Of a DNA stretch of 31,895 nt, positions 25,019-31,895 are shown one piece after another. The position numbers and the translations under genes are program-made. Source of the stretch: Palsa-504 sp963744575 (GTDB lineage Bacteria > Actinomycetota > Actinomycetes > Streptosporangiales > Streptosporangiaceae). The DNA lies in the NCBI GenBank assembly GCA_963744575.1, contig CAVUUF010000002.1, forward strand, positions 1-31,895. The letters are read 5' to 3'. The notes under the pieces were generated by a model. The model worked only from the letters and a program-made list of their open reading frames with translations, was not told the origin of the DNA and made no database searches. Within the stretch, counting starts at the first letter, position 1. Each line of letters opens with the position of its first letter.

Positions 25019-25049
25019 ATTCTATGGACCGCGCCGGGGGTCGTGTCAA
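25019..25049 (-). promoter_or_regulatory. Sigma-70-type promoter of the FAH-FAH-MDR unit
   Basis: On the minus strand TTGACA (25049-25044) and TAGAAT (25024-25019) are separated by 19 nt. The predicted start near 25012 falls at the edge of operator 1, and the pair lies between the CMD stop and the FAH start. Confidence 0.55.
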
Positions 25050-25068
25050 GGGGGAGCGGGGCGGGCGG

Positions 25069-25659
25069 TCAGGCGGCCGGGACGCTGCCGTCCGGAGCGG
25101 GGACACGGAACACGCGGAGCTGGAGCGCCAGCGTGGCGTAGTAGCCGATCAAGGTGAGCAGCTCGAACAGGCCCTCGGCGCCGACGTGGTCCACTACGTG
25201 GCGGTATTCAGCGTCGTCGAGATCCCCGCGCGCGACCAGGGCGGCGACCGTGCGCGCGACGACGGCCTCGCGCCCGGTCAGCGCGTCGTGACGGCCGTCG
25301 CGGATGGCGGTCAGCTCGGCGTCGCCCAGCCCGGCCGAGCGGCCGACCGCCTGGTGGGCGTACCACTCGAAATCGGACCGCCAGTGGGCCGCGACGACGA
25401 GGATGGCGATCTCGCGGCACCGGTCGTTGAGGCCGGTGTCATAACGCACCGAGGAACCGAGGGCCTGCAGGGCCGATCCCAGCCGCGGCTGCAGCAGGAA
25501 CGCGTTGAACGGGCCCTCGAGGCGGCCTTCGGAGTCGGTCAGCCGGAACAGCTGAGGGCCCTCGGCCCGACGGCCGCCGGCGATCGCGTCGTACAGGGAG
25601 CGCTGCTCGCCGTCGAGGGAGGACGGCGGCAGCTTCGGGATGCGCGCGCCGGAGGTCAT
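25069..25659 (-). CDS. Carboxymuconolactone decarboxylase (AhpD-like) family protein
   Basis: This 196-residue all-helical protein has the CMD signature region LNDRCREIAILVVAAHWRSDFEWYAH (about 85-110), followed by GLGDAELTAIRDG and a second helical block ALVARGDLDDAEY. Instead of the AhpD CxxC thiols it has the EWYAH motif shared by many CMD-like proteins in catabolic clusters, so peroxidase activity is unlikely. ATG 25659 overlaps the IclR stop (ATGA), so it is co-expressed with the regulator. It may be a decarboxylase or isomerase for the pathway intermediate; the role is not established. Confidence 0.85.
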   Translation of the reverse strand: MTSGARIPKLPPSSLDGEQRSLYDAIAGGRRAEGPQLFRLTDSEGRLEGPFNAFLLQPRLGSALQALGSSVRYDTGLNDRCREIAILVVAAHWRSDFEWYAHQAVGRSAGLGDAELTAIRDGRHDALTGREAVVARTVAALVARGDLDDAEYRHVVDHVGAEGLFELLTLIGYYATLALQLRVFRVPAPDGSVPAA

Positions 25660-26531
25660 GCCGCCCCGAGGTTGGTGTCGGACAGCAGCGCGGAAATCTC
25701 GACGCACGTGGCCAGGACGGCGGGCTTGAGCTCGCGGACGAGCCGCTGGGAGGACCAGTCCTGGGCCTGGACGGCCAGGTTGACGCCGGCGATCACGCGG
25801 CCATCCGGGCTCTTGACCGGGGCGGCCACCGACCGCAGCCCGTACGCCAGCTCCTCGTCCTGCATGGCCCAGCCCTGGTCGCGTATGGTGCGGAACTCCT
25901 CGCGCAGCTCAGCCAGCGAGACCTTGGCGTTAGGTCCCGAGTTGGCAGAGAACGAGGCCTCCGTGATCCGCGCCTCCAGGTCGGCCTGGTCGAGATGGGC
26001 GAGCAGCAGCTTGCCGATCGAGGTATGCACGGCGGGCAGCGTCGAACCCACCTGGATGTTCGCGGTCACCAGGTCGGCGTTCCGGAGACGGACCAGGTAG
26101 AGCACGCGGTCGCCGCTGAGCACGGCCATGTTGACCGTCTCACCCGTGCGCTGGCCGAGCTCTTGCAGCTTGGGCGTCGCGATGTCGACGAAGTCGAGGC
26201 TGCGCAGAGCGGCGGTGCCGAGCGTCAGTGTGCGCACGCCCGGCCGGTAGTCTCCGTTGGGCAGGTGGTCGAGGTAGCCCTCCGACACCAGCGTCATCAC
26301 CACCCGGTAGACGGTCGGCATCGGCAGGCCCGCGGCGGTGGCGAGGTCGCTGACCCGCCAGGTCGGCCGCTGCTCGCTGAACAGCGCCAGGATACGCAGT
26401 CCCTTGGCCAGGGCCTCCACGCGATACTCCGGACGTTCCGGGGATCCCGGGCGGTCCGTCGATTCGGACTGGGCGGAGGGCCCGGTTGGGCGGAGCGCCG
26501 GTGATGCGGAGCTGGCGGTGCGGCGGGGCAT
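25656..26531 (-). CDS. IclR-family transcriptional regulator
   Basis: This 291-residue protein has a Ser/Pro-rich N-terminal extension of ~35 residues. The winged helix (VEALAKGLRILALFSEQRPTW, VSDLATAAGLPMPTVYRVVMTL, then GYLDHLPNGDYRPG, about 37-100) follows. The IclR effector domain has LVRLRNADLV, VHTSIGKLLLAHL, and a C-terminal YGLRSVAAPVKSPDGRVIAGVNLAV. IclR proteins bind palindromes as dimers and respond to pathway metabolites. A GAGGAGGAAG ribosome site precedes ATG 26531. It sits between the divergent catabolic arms, and a matching palindrome lies in the divergent promoter region, predicting autoregulation. Confidence 0.93.
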   Translation of the reverse strand: MPRRTASSASPALRPTGPSAQSESTDRPGSPERPEYRVEALAKGLRILALFSEQRPTWRVSDLATAAGLPMPTVYRVVMTLVSEGYLDHLPNGDYRPGVRTLTLGTAALRSLDFVDIATPKLQELGQRTGETVNMAVLSGDRVLYLVRLRNADLVTANIQVGSTLPAVHTSIGKLLLAHLDQADLEARITEASFSANSGPNAKVSLAELREEFRTIRDQGWAMQDEELAYGLRSVAAPVKSPDGRVIAGVNLAVQAQDWSSQRLVRELKPAVLATCVEISALLSDTNLGAA

Positions 26532-26624
26532 GAACGGCTTCCTCCTCGGTGATGGGTATCGCCCTCAGCCTAAGGCGGCGCTGGCCACCCTGGACAGCTG
26601 AGCAGCACTTCGGCTACCGTATAA

Positions 26625-26637
26625 GAAAGTGGCTTTC
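26625..26637. promoter_or_regulatory. Candidate IclR operator 2 (GAAAG-tgg-CTTTC)
   Basis: A perfect 5-3-5 palindrome lies in the divergent region between the IclR gene and the first SDR gene, 35 nt before the SDR start. It is flanked by CGTAT (left) and ATACG (right), which extend the dyad. Confidence 0.6.
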
Positions 26638-26672
26638 GTCATACGAGAACTCTGACATGAAGGGTAGGCCTC

Positions 26673-27431
26673 ATGCAAGACTGGCTCGCGCTCGACCGGC
26701 GGCCCACCCTGGTTTTCGGCGCCGGCGGCCTCGGCGGGGCCGCCGCGCTGAGCCTGGCCGCCCAGGGCGCCCGGGTCGCAGTCATCGACGCCAGTCAGGA
26801 GAACCTCGACGCGGTCGCGCGTGCCGCCAAAGAGGCCGGCGCTGAGGTCAAACCGCTGGTCGCCGACCTGCGGACGGCGGAGGGCTGCCGCGCGGCCGTC
26901 CGCGAGGGCATCGGACTGGTGGGAACGCCGCAGGTGTTCCTGCACGCGATCGGCCAAAACGTCCGCAAGCCGGTGCTCGACCTAGACGACGCCGAATGGC
27001 AGGACACCCTCACCCTCAACCTGTCGTCGGCGTGGTGGCTGGGGCAGGCCGCCGGACGGCTGATGGTCGAGGAGCGGTACGGCCGCATGGTCTTCGTATC
27101 GTCTGTTTCGGGGCTGCTGGCCCACGCGAACCACGCGCCTTACGCGGCGACCAAGGGCGGGATGAACCAGATGCTCCGGGTCATGGCGCGTGAGTGGGCG
27201 CCGTGCGGCGTCACGGTCAACGCGGTCGCGCCGGGCTACATCGAGACCGAGCTGACTAAGGCCTATCTCGACAAAGACGACCACCGGGCCAGCCTGGAAT
27301 CACTTGTCCCGGCGGAACGGCTGGGCCGTCCGGAGGAGGTGGCCGACGCGGTCACCTTCCTGGCCTCGGACCGCGCCCGCTTCATCACCGGTCAGGTCCT
27401 GTACGTCGATGGCGGCCGCGTCCTCGTGTGA
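26673..27431 (+). CDS. Short-chain dehydrogenase/reductase (SDR) 1
   Basis: This 252-residue SDR has an unusual cofactor loop LVFGAGGLGGAAALSLA instead of TGxxxGxG, followed by VAVIDAS, whose Asp suggests NAD(H). The NNAG position is replaced by LHAIGQN. Catalytic residues are in SSVSGLLAHANHAPYAATKGG (Ser, then YxxxK). The end, DRARFITGQVLYVDGG, is classical. It is the first plus-strand gene after operator 2; SDR 2 begins 38 nt later. It would oxidise or reduce a hydroxyl/carbonyl of the pathway substrate. It lacks the GAARGQGR-type N-terminal motif I associate with mycofactocin-dependent SDRs. Confidence 0.9.
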   Translation: MQDWLALDRRPTLVFGAGGLGGAAALSLAAQGARVAVIDASQENLDAVARAAKEAGAEVKPLVADLRTAEGCRAAVREGIGLVGTPQVFLHAIGQNVRKPVLDLDDAEWQDTLTLNLSSAWWLGQAAGRLMVEERYGRMVFVSSVSGLLAHANHAPYAATKGGMNQMLRVMAREWAPCGVTVNAVAPGYIETELTKAYLDKDDHRASLESLVPAERLGRPEEVADAVTFLASDRARFITGQVLYVDGGRVLV

Positions 27432-27469
27432 CCGTCACATCCAGACAACTCACTCCGAAAGGACACCAC

Positions 27470-28264
27470 GTGCCTGCAGCACCCGTTCCCATCCCGCGCC
27501 GCTTCGAGGGCCGGTCGGTCGTGGTGACCGGCGCCGGCACCGGCTTCGGCGCCGAGATCGCCGTACGTGCCGCCCGGGAAGGCGCCCGCTCGGTCGGCGT
27601 GCACTATCGCAGCTCTGTGGAGGGAGCGAAACGGACGGCCGACCGGGTAGCGGCGGAAGGCAGCACGCCGGTGCTGCTCCAGGCCGACATCGTGGACTGG
27701 GACCAGATCAAGGCGATGGCCGATGCCGCTTTCGAGCGGCTGGGCGGCGTCGACGTCCTGGTGAACAACGTCGGCGATGTCGCGCGCGAGCAGATGTCGT
27801 GGCGCGACATCACCGAGGAGTCGATCGACCACGTCCTGGCCGTCGACATCAAGGGCACGATGCTGTGCGTGCACGAGTTCGGCGCGCGGATGCTAGAGGC
27901 GGGCCACGGGGCCATCGTGAACATCGGGTCGACCGTGATCGTCCGCGGTAGCGCGCGGGCGCCGCAGTACGCCGCGGCCAAATACGGGCTGCTGGGCGTG
28001 ACCAAGTCGTACGCGCACGCCTTGGCGCCCACGGTCCGGGTCAACATCTTCGCCCCCGGGTTCATCGAGACCGAGGCCACGCTGGGCCGCCAGGACTGGC
28101 AGTCCGGCCGCGGTGACCAGCTGCGCAAGCTCACCCCGATGGGACGGATCCCGGGACCTGCCGAGTACGCGGGCGCGGCCCTGTTCCTCGCCACCGACGA
28201 CGCCTCGCACATGACCGGCGGGTACATGGTGGCCGACGGCGGCTACAACATGGTCGGTGCCTAA
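27470..28264 (+). CDS. Short-chain dehydrogenase/reductase (SDR) 2
   Basis: This 264-residue classical SDR has the cofactor loop VVTGAGTGFGAEIA, VNNVGD (NNAG equivalent), and INIGSTV-type Ser followed by YAAAK. It ends DASHMTGGYMVADGG. The HYRSS stretch after beta-2, with no acidic residue, suggests NADP(H). GTG 27470 is preferred because AAAGGA lies ~6 nt upstream; an in-frame GTG at 27428 overlaps SDR 1's stop but adds 14 residues without homology. It overlaps the next gene by 8 nt. Confidence 0.9.
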   Translation: MPAAPVPIPRRFEGRSVVVTGAGTGFGAEIAVRAAREGARSVGVHYRSSVEGAKRTADRVAAEGSTPVLLQADIVDWDQIKAMADAAFERLGGVDVLVNNVGDVAREQMSWRDITEESIDHVLAVDIKGTMLCVHEFGARMLEAGHGAIVNIGSTVIVRGSARAPQYAAAKYGLLGVTKSYAHALAPTVRVNIFAPGFIETEATLGRQDWQSGRGDQLRKLTPMGRIPGPAEYAGAALFLATDDASHMTGGYMVADGGYNMVGA

Positions 28265-29246
28265 GGTGGGCGCCCCGCACCCGCGGGATCTCGGCCTGGC
28301 CGAGGCCCGCGCGCTGGTGCGGCGCGCCGTCGACAAGGCCGAGCAGCTTGGCCTGCGCGGGGCGGTCGCGGTGGTCGGGGCGACCGGCACGCTCATCACG
28401 GCGTCGCGGATGGACGCCGGCGGCCCGGGCGGGATGGCCCGGGCCCGCTCCAAGGCGTGGATCTCGGCCACCCAGCAGATCCCGAGCGCCGAGCACCTGC
28501 ACCGGATGACGACGATCGCCCCGCCGGTCGCGGCCGGCTTCGCCCAGGCGTCCCCGGAAGCGCTGTTTCCCGGGGCGGGCGGAATGCCGGTACGGGCCGG
28601 CGGCGTCGTGGCGGCCGGCATCGCGGCCTCGGGCGCGACGGTGAGCCCGTTCTTCCCGGCCGACGTCGACCCGCGAATGGTGAGCGCCGAGGGCAAGCCG
28701 GCCAACCCCGAGGACTTGCTCATCGCCTACGCCCTGCAGATCCCGTACGCCGGGCAGCACGGGGATGACCAGAAGCGGTGGGAACAGCGCTTCGGCGACC
28801 TCGTCCTCGACCCGGCCGAGACTCTCGGCATGGTCGCCGCGCCCCGGGCCAGCGGCCAGGTCCAGCTGGACTGGGCCAGGGCTGTGTCCGACGCGGCCAT
28901 GGCGGCGGCGGCGCGCCGCGGGGTCCGGGTCGCGGTGGCCGTGGTCGACAGCGGCGGCGATCCGATTCAGCAGGACCTGATGGACGGCGCCCCGGCAGGC
29001 GCGGTGGCCATCGCCCAGGCCGTGGCGGGTGCCGCGGCGCTGTTCGGCTGCGGCAGCGGCGATCTGGAGTCCCGCTTCAGCCGGCCCGAGGCCGTGGCCG
29101 CGCTGGTCGGGCCGCCCGTGCTCGGCGTCCCCGGCGGCCTGCCGGTCCGTGACGGCGGGCGCATGGTGGCGGGCCTGGGCGTCGGTGGCGCCGGCCCGGC
29201 CGTGTGCGGGGACATTGCCCGAACGGCCCTGCAGGAAGCCCCGTGA
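28257..29246 (+). CDS. Tandem GlcG/HbpS-domain protein
   Basis: This 329-residue protein appears to contain two GlcG/HbpS (DUF336) domains. The first covers about 8-150: LGLAEARALVRRAVDKAEQ, VAVVGATGTLITASRMD and ARSKAWISATQ. The second covers about 195-325: LDWARAVSDAAMAAAARRG, VAVAVVDSGGDPIQQDLMDG, AIAQAVAGAAALF and GGLPV..GG.MVAGLGVGG. Domains of this type bind heme or small ligands and often accompany catabolic dehydrogenases. The GTG start overlaps SDR 2, and the end overlaps the reductase gene by GTGA. It has no signal peptide. Its role here is unknown; two fused domains are less common than one. Confidence 0.8.
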   Translation: MPKVGAPHPRDLGLAEARALVRRAVDKAEQLGLRGAVAVVGATGTLITASRMDAGGPGGMARARSKAWISATQQIPSAEHLHRMTTIAPPVAAGFAQASPEALFPGAGGMPVRAGGVVAAGIAASGATVSPFFPADVDPRMVSAEGKPANPEDLLIAYALQIPYAGQHGDDQKRWEQRFGDLVLDPAETLGMVAAPRASGQVQLDWARAVSDAAMAAAARRGVRVAVAVVDSGGDPIQQDLMDGAPAGAVAIAQAVAGAAALFGCGSGDLESRFSRPEAVAALVGPPVLGVPGGLPVRDGGRMVAGLGVGGAGPAVCGDIARTALQEAP

Positions 29247-30220
29247 CCCAAGGTGACGCCGGTCCGGTCCGCATCGCGGTCCTGGGCTGCGGCGCGATCG
29301 GCAGCCTGTACGCCGCGCACCTGGCCCGCGGGCCCGGGACCGAGGTATGGGGCGTCGATCCCCGGACCGGGCACGTCGAGGCGATCAAGTCCCGGGGGCT
29401 ACGGGTCACCGGGCTGGCGGACTTCACCGCAAAGGTGCACGCCACCACCGACGCCGGCGAACTGCCCGCGTGCGACTTCGGCATCGTGGCCACCAAGGCG
29501 CGGCACACGCGGGCGGCCGTCGAGGGGGCCCGGGCGGCGCTGACCGGCGCGGCCGTGGCCAGCGTACAGAACGGGCTGGGAAACGAGGAGGTCATCGCCG
29601 AGCTGGTGCCCCGGGTGATCCGCGGGAGCATCGTCACGGCGGGCGCGATCACCGAGCCCGGCGTGGTCCGGTACGACGCGCCGGGCGACACATGGCTGGG
29701 ACCGTTCGAGCCCCGTCCGGCTACGACGGGCCAGGTCGCGCGCCTGGCCGGCCTGCTCACTGAGGGCGGGCTGCGGGCACACGCGCTGGATGACGCCAGG
29801 GGGCCGCAGTGGACCAAGGTGATCTTCAACGCCGCGACGAGCCCGCTGGCCGCCCTGACCGGGCTGTCCGTGGGCCGGGTCTGCACCGACTCCCGGCTCC
29901 GCCAGCAGGTCGACGGGCTGATCGCGGAGGCGGAAGCGGTCTGCGACCGGGCCGGGATCGGGCTGACGCGGGCGCCGCAGGAGGCCGTGATCGAGGCCAT
30001 CGAGGAGGCGTATGACCACATGCCGAGCATGCTGCAGGACGTCCTCGCACGTCAGGCCACCGAGATCGACGTCCTCAACGGCGGTATAGCCGCCGAGGGA
30101 CGCCGGCTGGGGGTGGCCACGCCCCGGCACGACTGCATGGTGGCCCTGGTCAAGGGCCTGGAACGATCCTGGTCCGGGTTATCCCGGCCGGGCTTGCCCC
30201 GCGCGGGCGAGCGTACCTAA
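29243..30220 (+). CDS. Ketopantoate reductase (PanE/ApbA)-family reductase
   Basis: This 325-residue protein has N-terminal VRIAVLGCGAIGSLYAAHLARG (NADP Rossmann), DFGIVATKARHTRAAVE and VQNGLGNEEVI. The catalytic Lys is in WTKVIFNAATSPLAALTG, with PSMLQDV..RQATEIDVLNGGI at the end, as in 2-dehydropantoate 2-reductases. GTG 29243 overlaps the previous stop. In this catabolic operon it more probably reduces or oxidises a 2-keto/2-hydroxy acid intermediate than serves pantothenate synthesis. 114 nt with operator 3 separate it from the transporter genes. Confidence 0.87.
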   Translation: MTQGDAGPVRIAVLGCGAIGSLYAAHLARGPGTEVWGVDPRTGHVEAIKSRGLRVTGLADFTAKVHATTDAGELPACDFGIVATKARHTRAAVEGARAALTGAAVASVQNGLGNEEVIAELVPRVIRGSIVTAGAITEPGVVRYDAPGDTWLGPFEPRPATTGQVARLAGLLTEGGLRAHALDDARGPQWTKVIFNAATSPLAALTGLSVGRVCTDSRLRQQVDGLIAEAEAVCDRAGIGLTRAPQEAVIEAIEEAYDHMPSMLQDVLARQATEIDVLNGGIAAEGRRLGVATPRHDCMVALVKGLERSWSGLSRPGLPRAGERT

Positions 30221-30278
30221 TTCGTGACCTTGCAACCATAGACAATCGCACCGGTTTCCCGTAGCCTAGCCGAAATGT

Positions 30279-30303
30279 GAAAATGACTTTCATGATGTGA
30301 AAG
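30279..30303. promoter_or_regulatory. Candidate IclR operator 3, compound palindrome
   Basis: GAAAA-tga-CTTTC (30279-30291) matches the operator pattern with one mismatch. Its right half also pairs with the next TGAAAG (CTTTCA-tgatg-TGAAAG, 30287-30303). The site is 31-56 nt before the binding-protein start. Confidence 0.5.
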
Positions 30304-30334
30304 TCGAAGCCCGAACCGCCGAGGAGAGTCCTTC

Positions 30335-31345
30335 GTGAGTACCCGTCGCCGGCGCCACAGACGCGCCACCATCGGAATGGCAGCGGCAGCCGCCGCCGGG
30401 TTGCTGCTGGCCGCGTGCAGTTCCTCGTCCAGCTCCAGCGGCATCCCCGCGGCGAACGCGGGCGCCGGGGGCGGCAGCTCCGGGAAGCTGCCGCATACCC
30501 TGGTCTTCTCGCCGCTGGCGCTCTCGATCCCGGCCATGAAGCAGCTGTCGCAAGGAGTGCAGGCGTACGCGGGGTCGAAGGGCTGGAAGGTCCAGATCCA
30601 GGACCCGAACTACAGCGCGAACACGCAGGCGACCGAGCTGAACGACGTGGTCAACTCCGGTGTGGCCGGCGCGGTGTGGATCATCGGGGTGGAGCCGTCA
30701 TCACTCGACCAGACCCTGCGGACGGCGCAAGCCAAAGGCATCCCCGTGCTGACCAACGGCGTGCCCTCGGACTACGGGTTCAGCGGCCTGCAGTCCGATA
30801 TCACGTTCGACGTCATCGACTACAAGGCATTCGGGACGGCCCTGGGCAAGGAAACCGGCGCGTGCATCAACTCCAAGCTCGGCGGCAACGCGCAGGTCCT
30901 GTACGCCAGCTCCACGGTCGGCACGGCCGGCAAGGCAGACATCGACAGCAGCGCGCTGGCCGCCCTGAAAGCGACGGCCCCCAAGGCCACGATCGTCACA
31001 AACCTCGTCGAGAGCGACCGGGCCAAGGCCCAGACCGACATCGGCAACGCCCTGCAGGGCCACCCAGGCGTCAACGCCGTGATGTCCACCACCGACGAGG
31101 CTGCGCTCGGGGCCCTCGGCGCCTTCGCCGCGGCCGGCAAGAGCCTGCCCTGCGTCACCGACCAGGGCGGGGACAACGAGGTCCTGGCGGACGTCAAGTC
31201 CGGCAAGATCTACTCGTCGATTCACCTGAACTTCCAGGGCGACATGCTTCAGTCCTTCAACACGCTGGCCGCCATGCAGTCCGACCCGAAGCAGACCGGC
31301 AAGCAGCTCTACGTCCCCCAGCAGATCATCACCGCAGGCCAGTGA
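30335..31345 (+). CDS. Sugar-type ABC transporter substrate-binding lipoprotein
   Basis: This 336-residue protein has a lipoprotein signal: an Arg-rich n-region (STRRRRHRRAT), a hydrophobic core and the lipobox LLAAC with Cys28, followed by a Ser-rich linker. The mature part is a type I periplasmic-binding fold of the ribose/galactose class: LSIPAMKQLSQGVQAYAGSKG, ELNDVVNSGVAGAVWII, AQAKGIPVLTNG, GVNAVMSTTDEAALGAL and DQGGDNEVLADVKSGKIYSS. It would capture substrate outside the membrane. The GTG start has GAGGAG 8 nt upstream. The permease gene follows after 7 nt. The ligand is unknown; the context suggests it feeds the SDR/FAH pathway. Confidence 0.92.
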   Translation: MSTRRRRHRRATIGMAAAAAAGLLLAACSSSSSSSGIPAANAGAGGGSSGKLPHTLVFSPLALSIPAMKQLSQGVQAYAGSKGWKVQIQDPNYSANTQATELNDVVNSGVAGAVWIIGVEPSSLDQTLRTAQAKGIPVLTNGVPSDYGFSGLQSDITFDVIDYKAFGTALGKETGACINSKLGGNAQVLYASSTVGTAGKADIDSSALAALKATAPKATIVTNLVESDRAKAQTDIGNALQGHPGVNAVMSTTDEAALGALGAFAAAGKSLPCVTDQGGDNEVLADVKSGKIYSSIHLNFQGDMLQSFNTLAAMQSDPKQTGKQLYVPQQIITAGQ

Positions 31346-31352
31346 GCAGGTT

Positions 31353-31895
31353 ATGACCGTTCCAACCAACCCCCAGGGTGCGGTGTCCTCGGCTGTCGCC
31401 GAGGACACCGCCACCGGCGCCGCACCTGATGAGCACACCAAGGATTCCCTCGGGATCCGGGCGCTGATCTTCGCCCGCGACCGCGGCATCATCGTGCTGT
31501 GGGTCGTGCTGATCATCGCGTTCTCCATCTGGGCCAGCCCGTTCTTCTTCAAGTGGAGCAACGCCGTCCTTGTCTTCAACGCCGCCGCGCTGACCGCGGT
31601 GTACGCGGCCGGGGTGGCGGCCGGGATGTTCTCCGGCGCGCTGGACATCTCGATCCCTGGCGTGGCCGCCCTGGCCGGAGTCACCTGCGGCAAGCTGCTG
31701 TTCAGTAACAACCCGGTGTGGCTCGGCATCGTCGTCGCGCTGATCATTGGCGTGGTGGTCGGAATCGCCAACGGGCTGATCGCGCTGCGCGGGTTCAATC
31801 CGCTGATCGTGACGATCGGCACACTGTCGGTCACGTCGGGCCTGGCTGCGGTGGTGGCCGGCGGGTACACCATCCCCGGCCTGACCCAGCTCGCG
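31353..31895 (+). CDS. Sugar-type ABC transporter permease (RbsC-like), partial
   Basis: 181 codons are visible before the window ends. After a polar ~45-residue cytoplasmic start come hydrophobic helices (IIVLWVVLIIAFSIWASPFFF, LTAVYAAGVAAGMFSGALDIS, a third around LGIVVALIIGVVVGIANG). The permease-family signatures G-x-DIS-x-GVAAL and NGLIALRGFNPLIVTIGTLSV follow. This is the BPD_transp_2 family that imports ribose, xylose, arabinose and related molecules. ATG 31353 lies 7 nt after the binding-protein stop, so they share a transcript. The ATPase gene is expected just beyond the window. Confidence 0.92.
   Translation, partial: MTVPTNPQGAVSSAVAEDTATGAAPDEHTKDSLGIRALIFARDRGIIVLWVVLIIAFSIWASPFFFKWSNAVLVFNAAALTAVYAAGVAAGMFSGALDISIPGVAALAGVTCGKLLFSNNPVWLGIVVALIIGVVVGIANGLIALRGFNPLIVTIGTLSVTSGLAAVVAGGYTIPGLTQLA

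Noticed and set aside
26673..28264. The two SDRs as mycofactocin-dependent nicotinoproteins
   Set aside because: Neither shows the GAARGQGR-type N-terminal motif I associate with that SDR subfamily, and they lie ~17 kb from the mft operon within a separate regulated locus.

Overview
The window comes from a high-GC Gram-positive genome, almost certainly Actinomycetota. Codons are strongly G/C-ended. GTG starts and 1-4 nt GTGA/ATGA stop-start overlaps are common. It carries a mycofactocin cluster, an actinomycete-type integrase and MobF-type helicase remnants. I cannot name the species.

Layout. (1) 1-150: 3' end of a membrane protein gene, probably a GPR1/FUN34/YaaH (SatP-like) transporter. 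(2) 339-9529: one tightly coupled plus-strand operon. It starts with mycofactocin genes mftA (a 51-codon precursor ending IDGMCGVY), mftB and mftC. Two FadH/OYE-type flavo-iron-sulfur oxidoreductases follow, then an electron-transfer module in the order EtfA - FixC-like - FixX-like ferredoxin - EtfB. The usual mftD, mftE and mftF are not in the window. (3) 9530-12446: a graveyard of mobile-element pieces on the minus strand. It holds an IS1634-type transposase lacking both ends, a frameshifted MobF/TraA-type helicase region and the N-terminal piece of a tyrosine integrase. (4) 12528-18245: an eroded genomic island at a tRNA-Met gene. The intact tRNA lies at 18172-18245, and its 3' half recurs at 12528-12572 and 16691-16732. 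Between the copies are a frameshifted MFS transporter, a frameshifted alpha/beta hydrolase-LuxR protein, a frameshifted FAD monooxygenase, an integrase C-terminus, an intact Phd/RelE-type toxin-antitoxin pair and a redoxin fragment. (5) 18266-21009: core genes for a metallophosphoesterase and the chaperone HtpG. (6) 21117-22050: a GH1 glycosidase with its centre deleted and the first ~37 codons of a DOPA-dioxygenase-like gene, followed by an intact VOC-domain protein. (7) 22488-31895: a catabolic locus around an IclR regulator. Minus strand: IclR, CMD-family protein, two FAH-family proteins (one lacking its metal-binding centre) and an MDR oxidoreductase. Plus strand: two SDRs, a tandem GlcG/HbpS-domain protein, a PanE-like reductase, then a sugar-type ABC binding lipoprotein and the start of its permease.

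How the parts may work together. In region 2, MftB/MftC start converting the MftA C-terminus into a redox cofactor. The two OYE enzymes and the Etf/FixC/FixX set look like a dedicated route carrying electrons between that cofactor (or NAD(P)H) and the quinone pool; this is inference from context. In region 7, three promoters share a GAAAG-N3-CTTTC palindrome, which predicts one IclR-controlled regulon for uptake and oxidation of an unidentified carbonyl, sugar or sugar-acid substrate.
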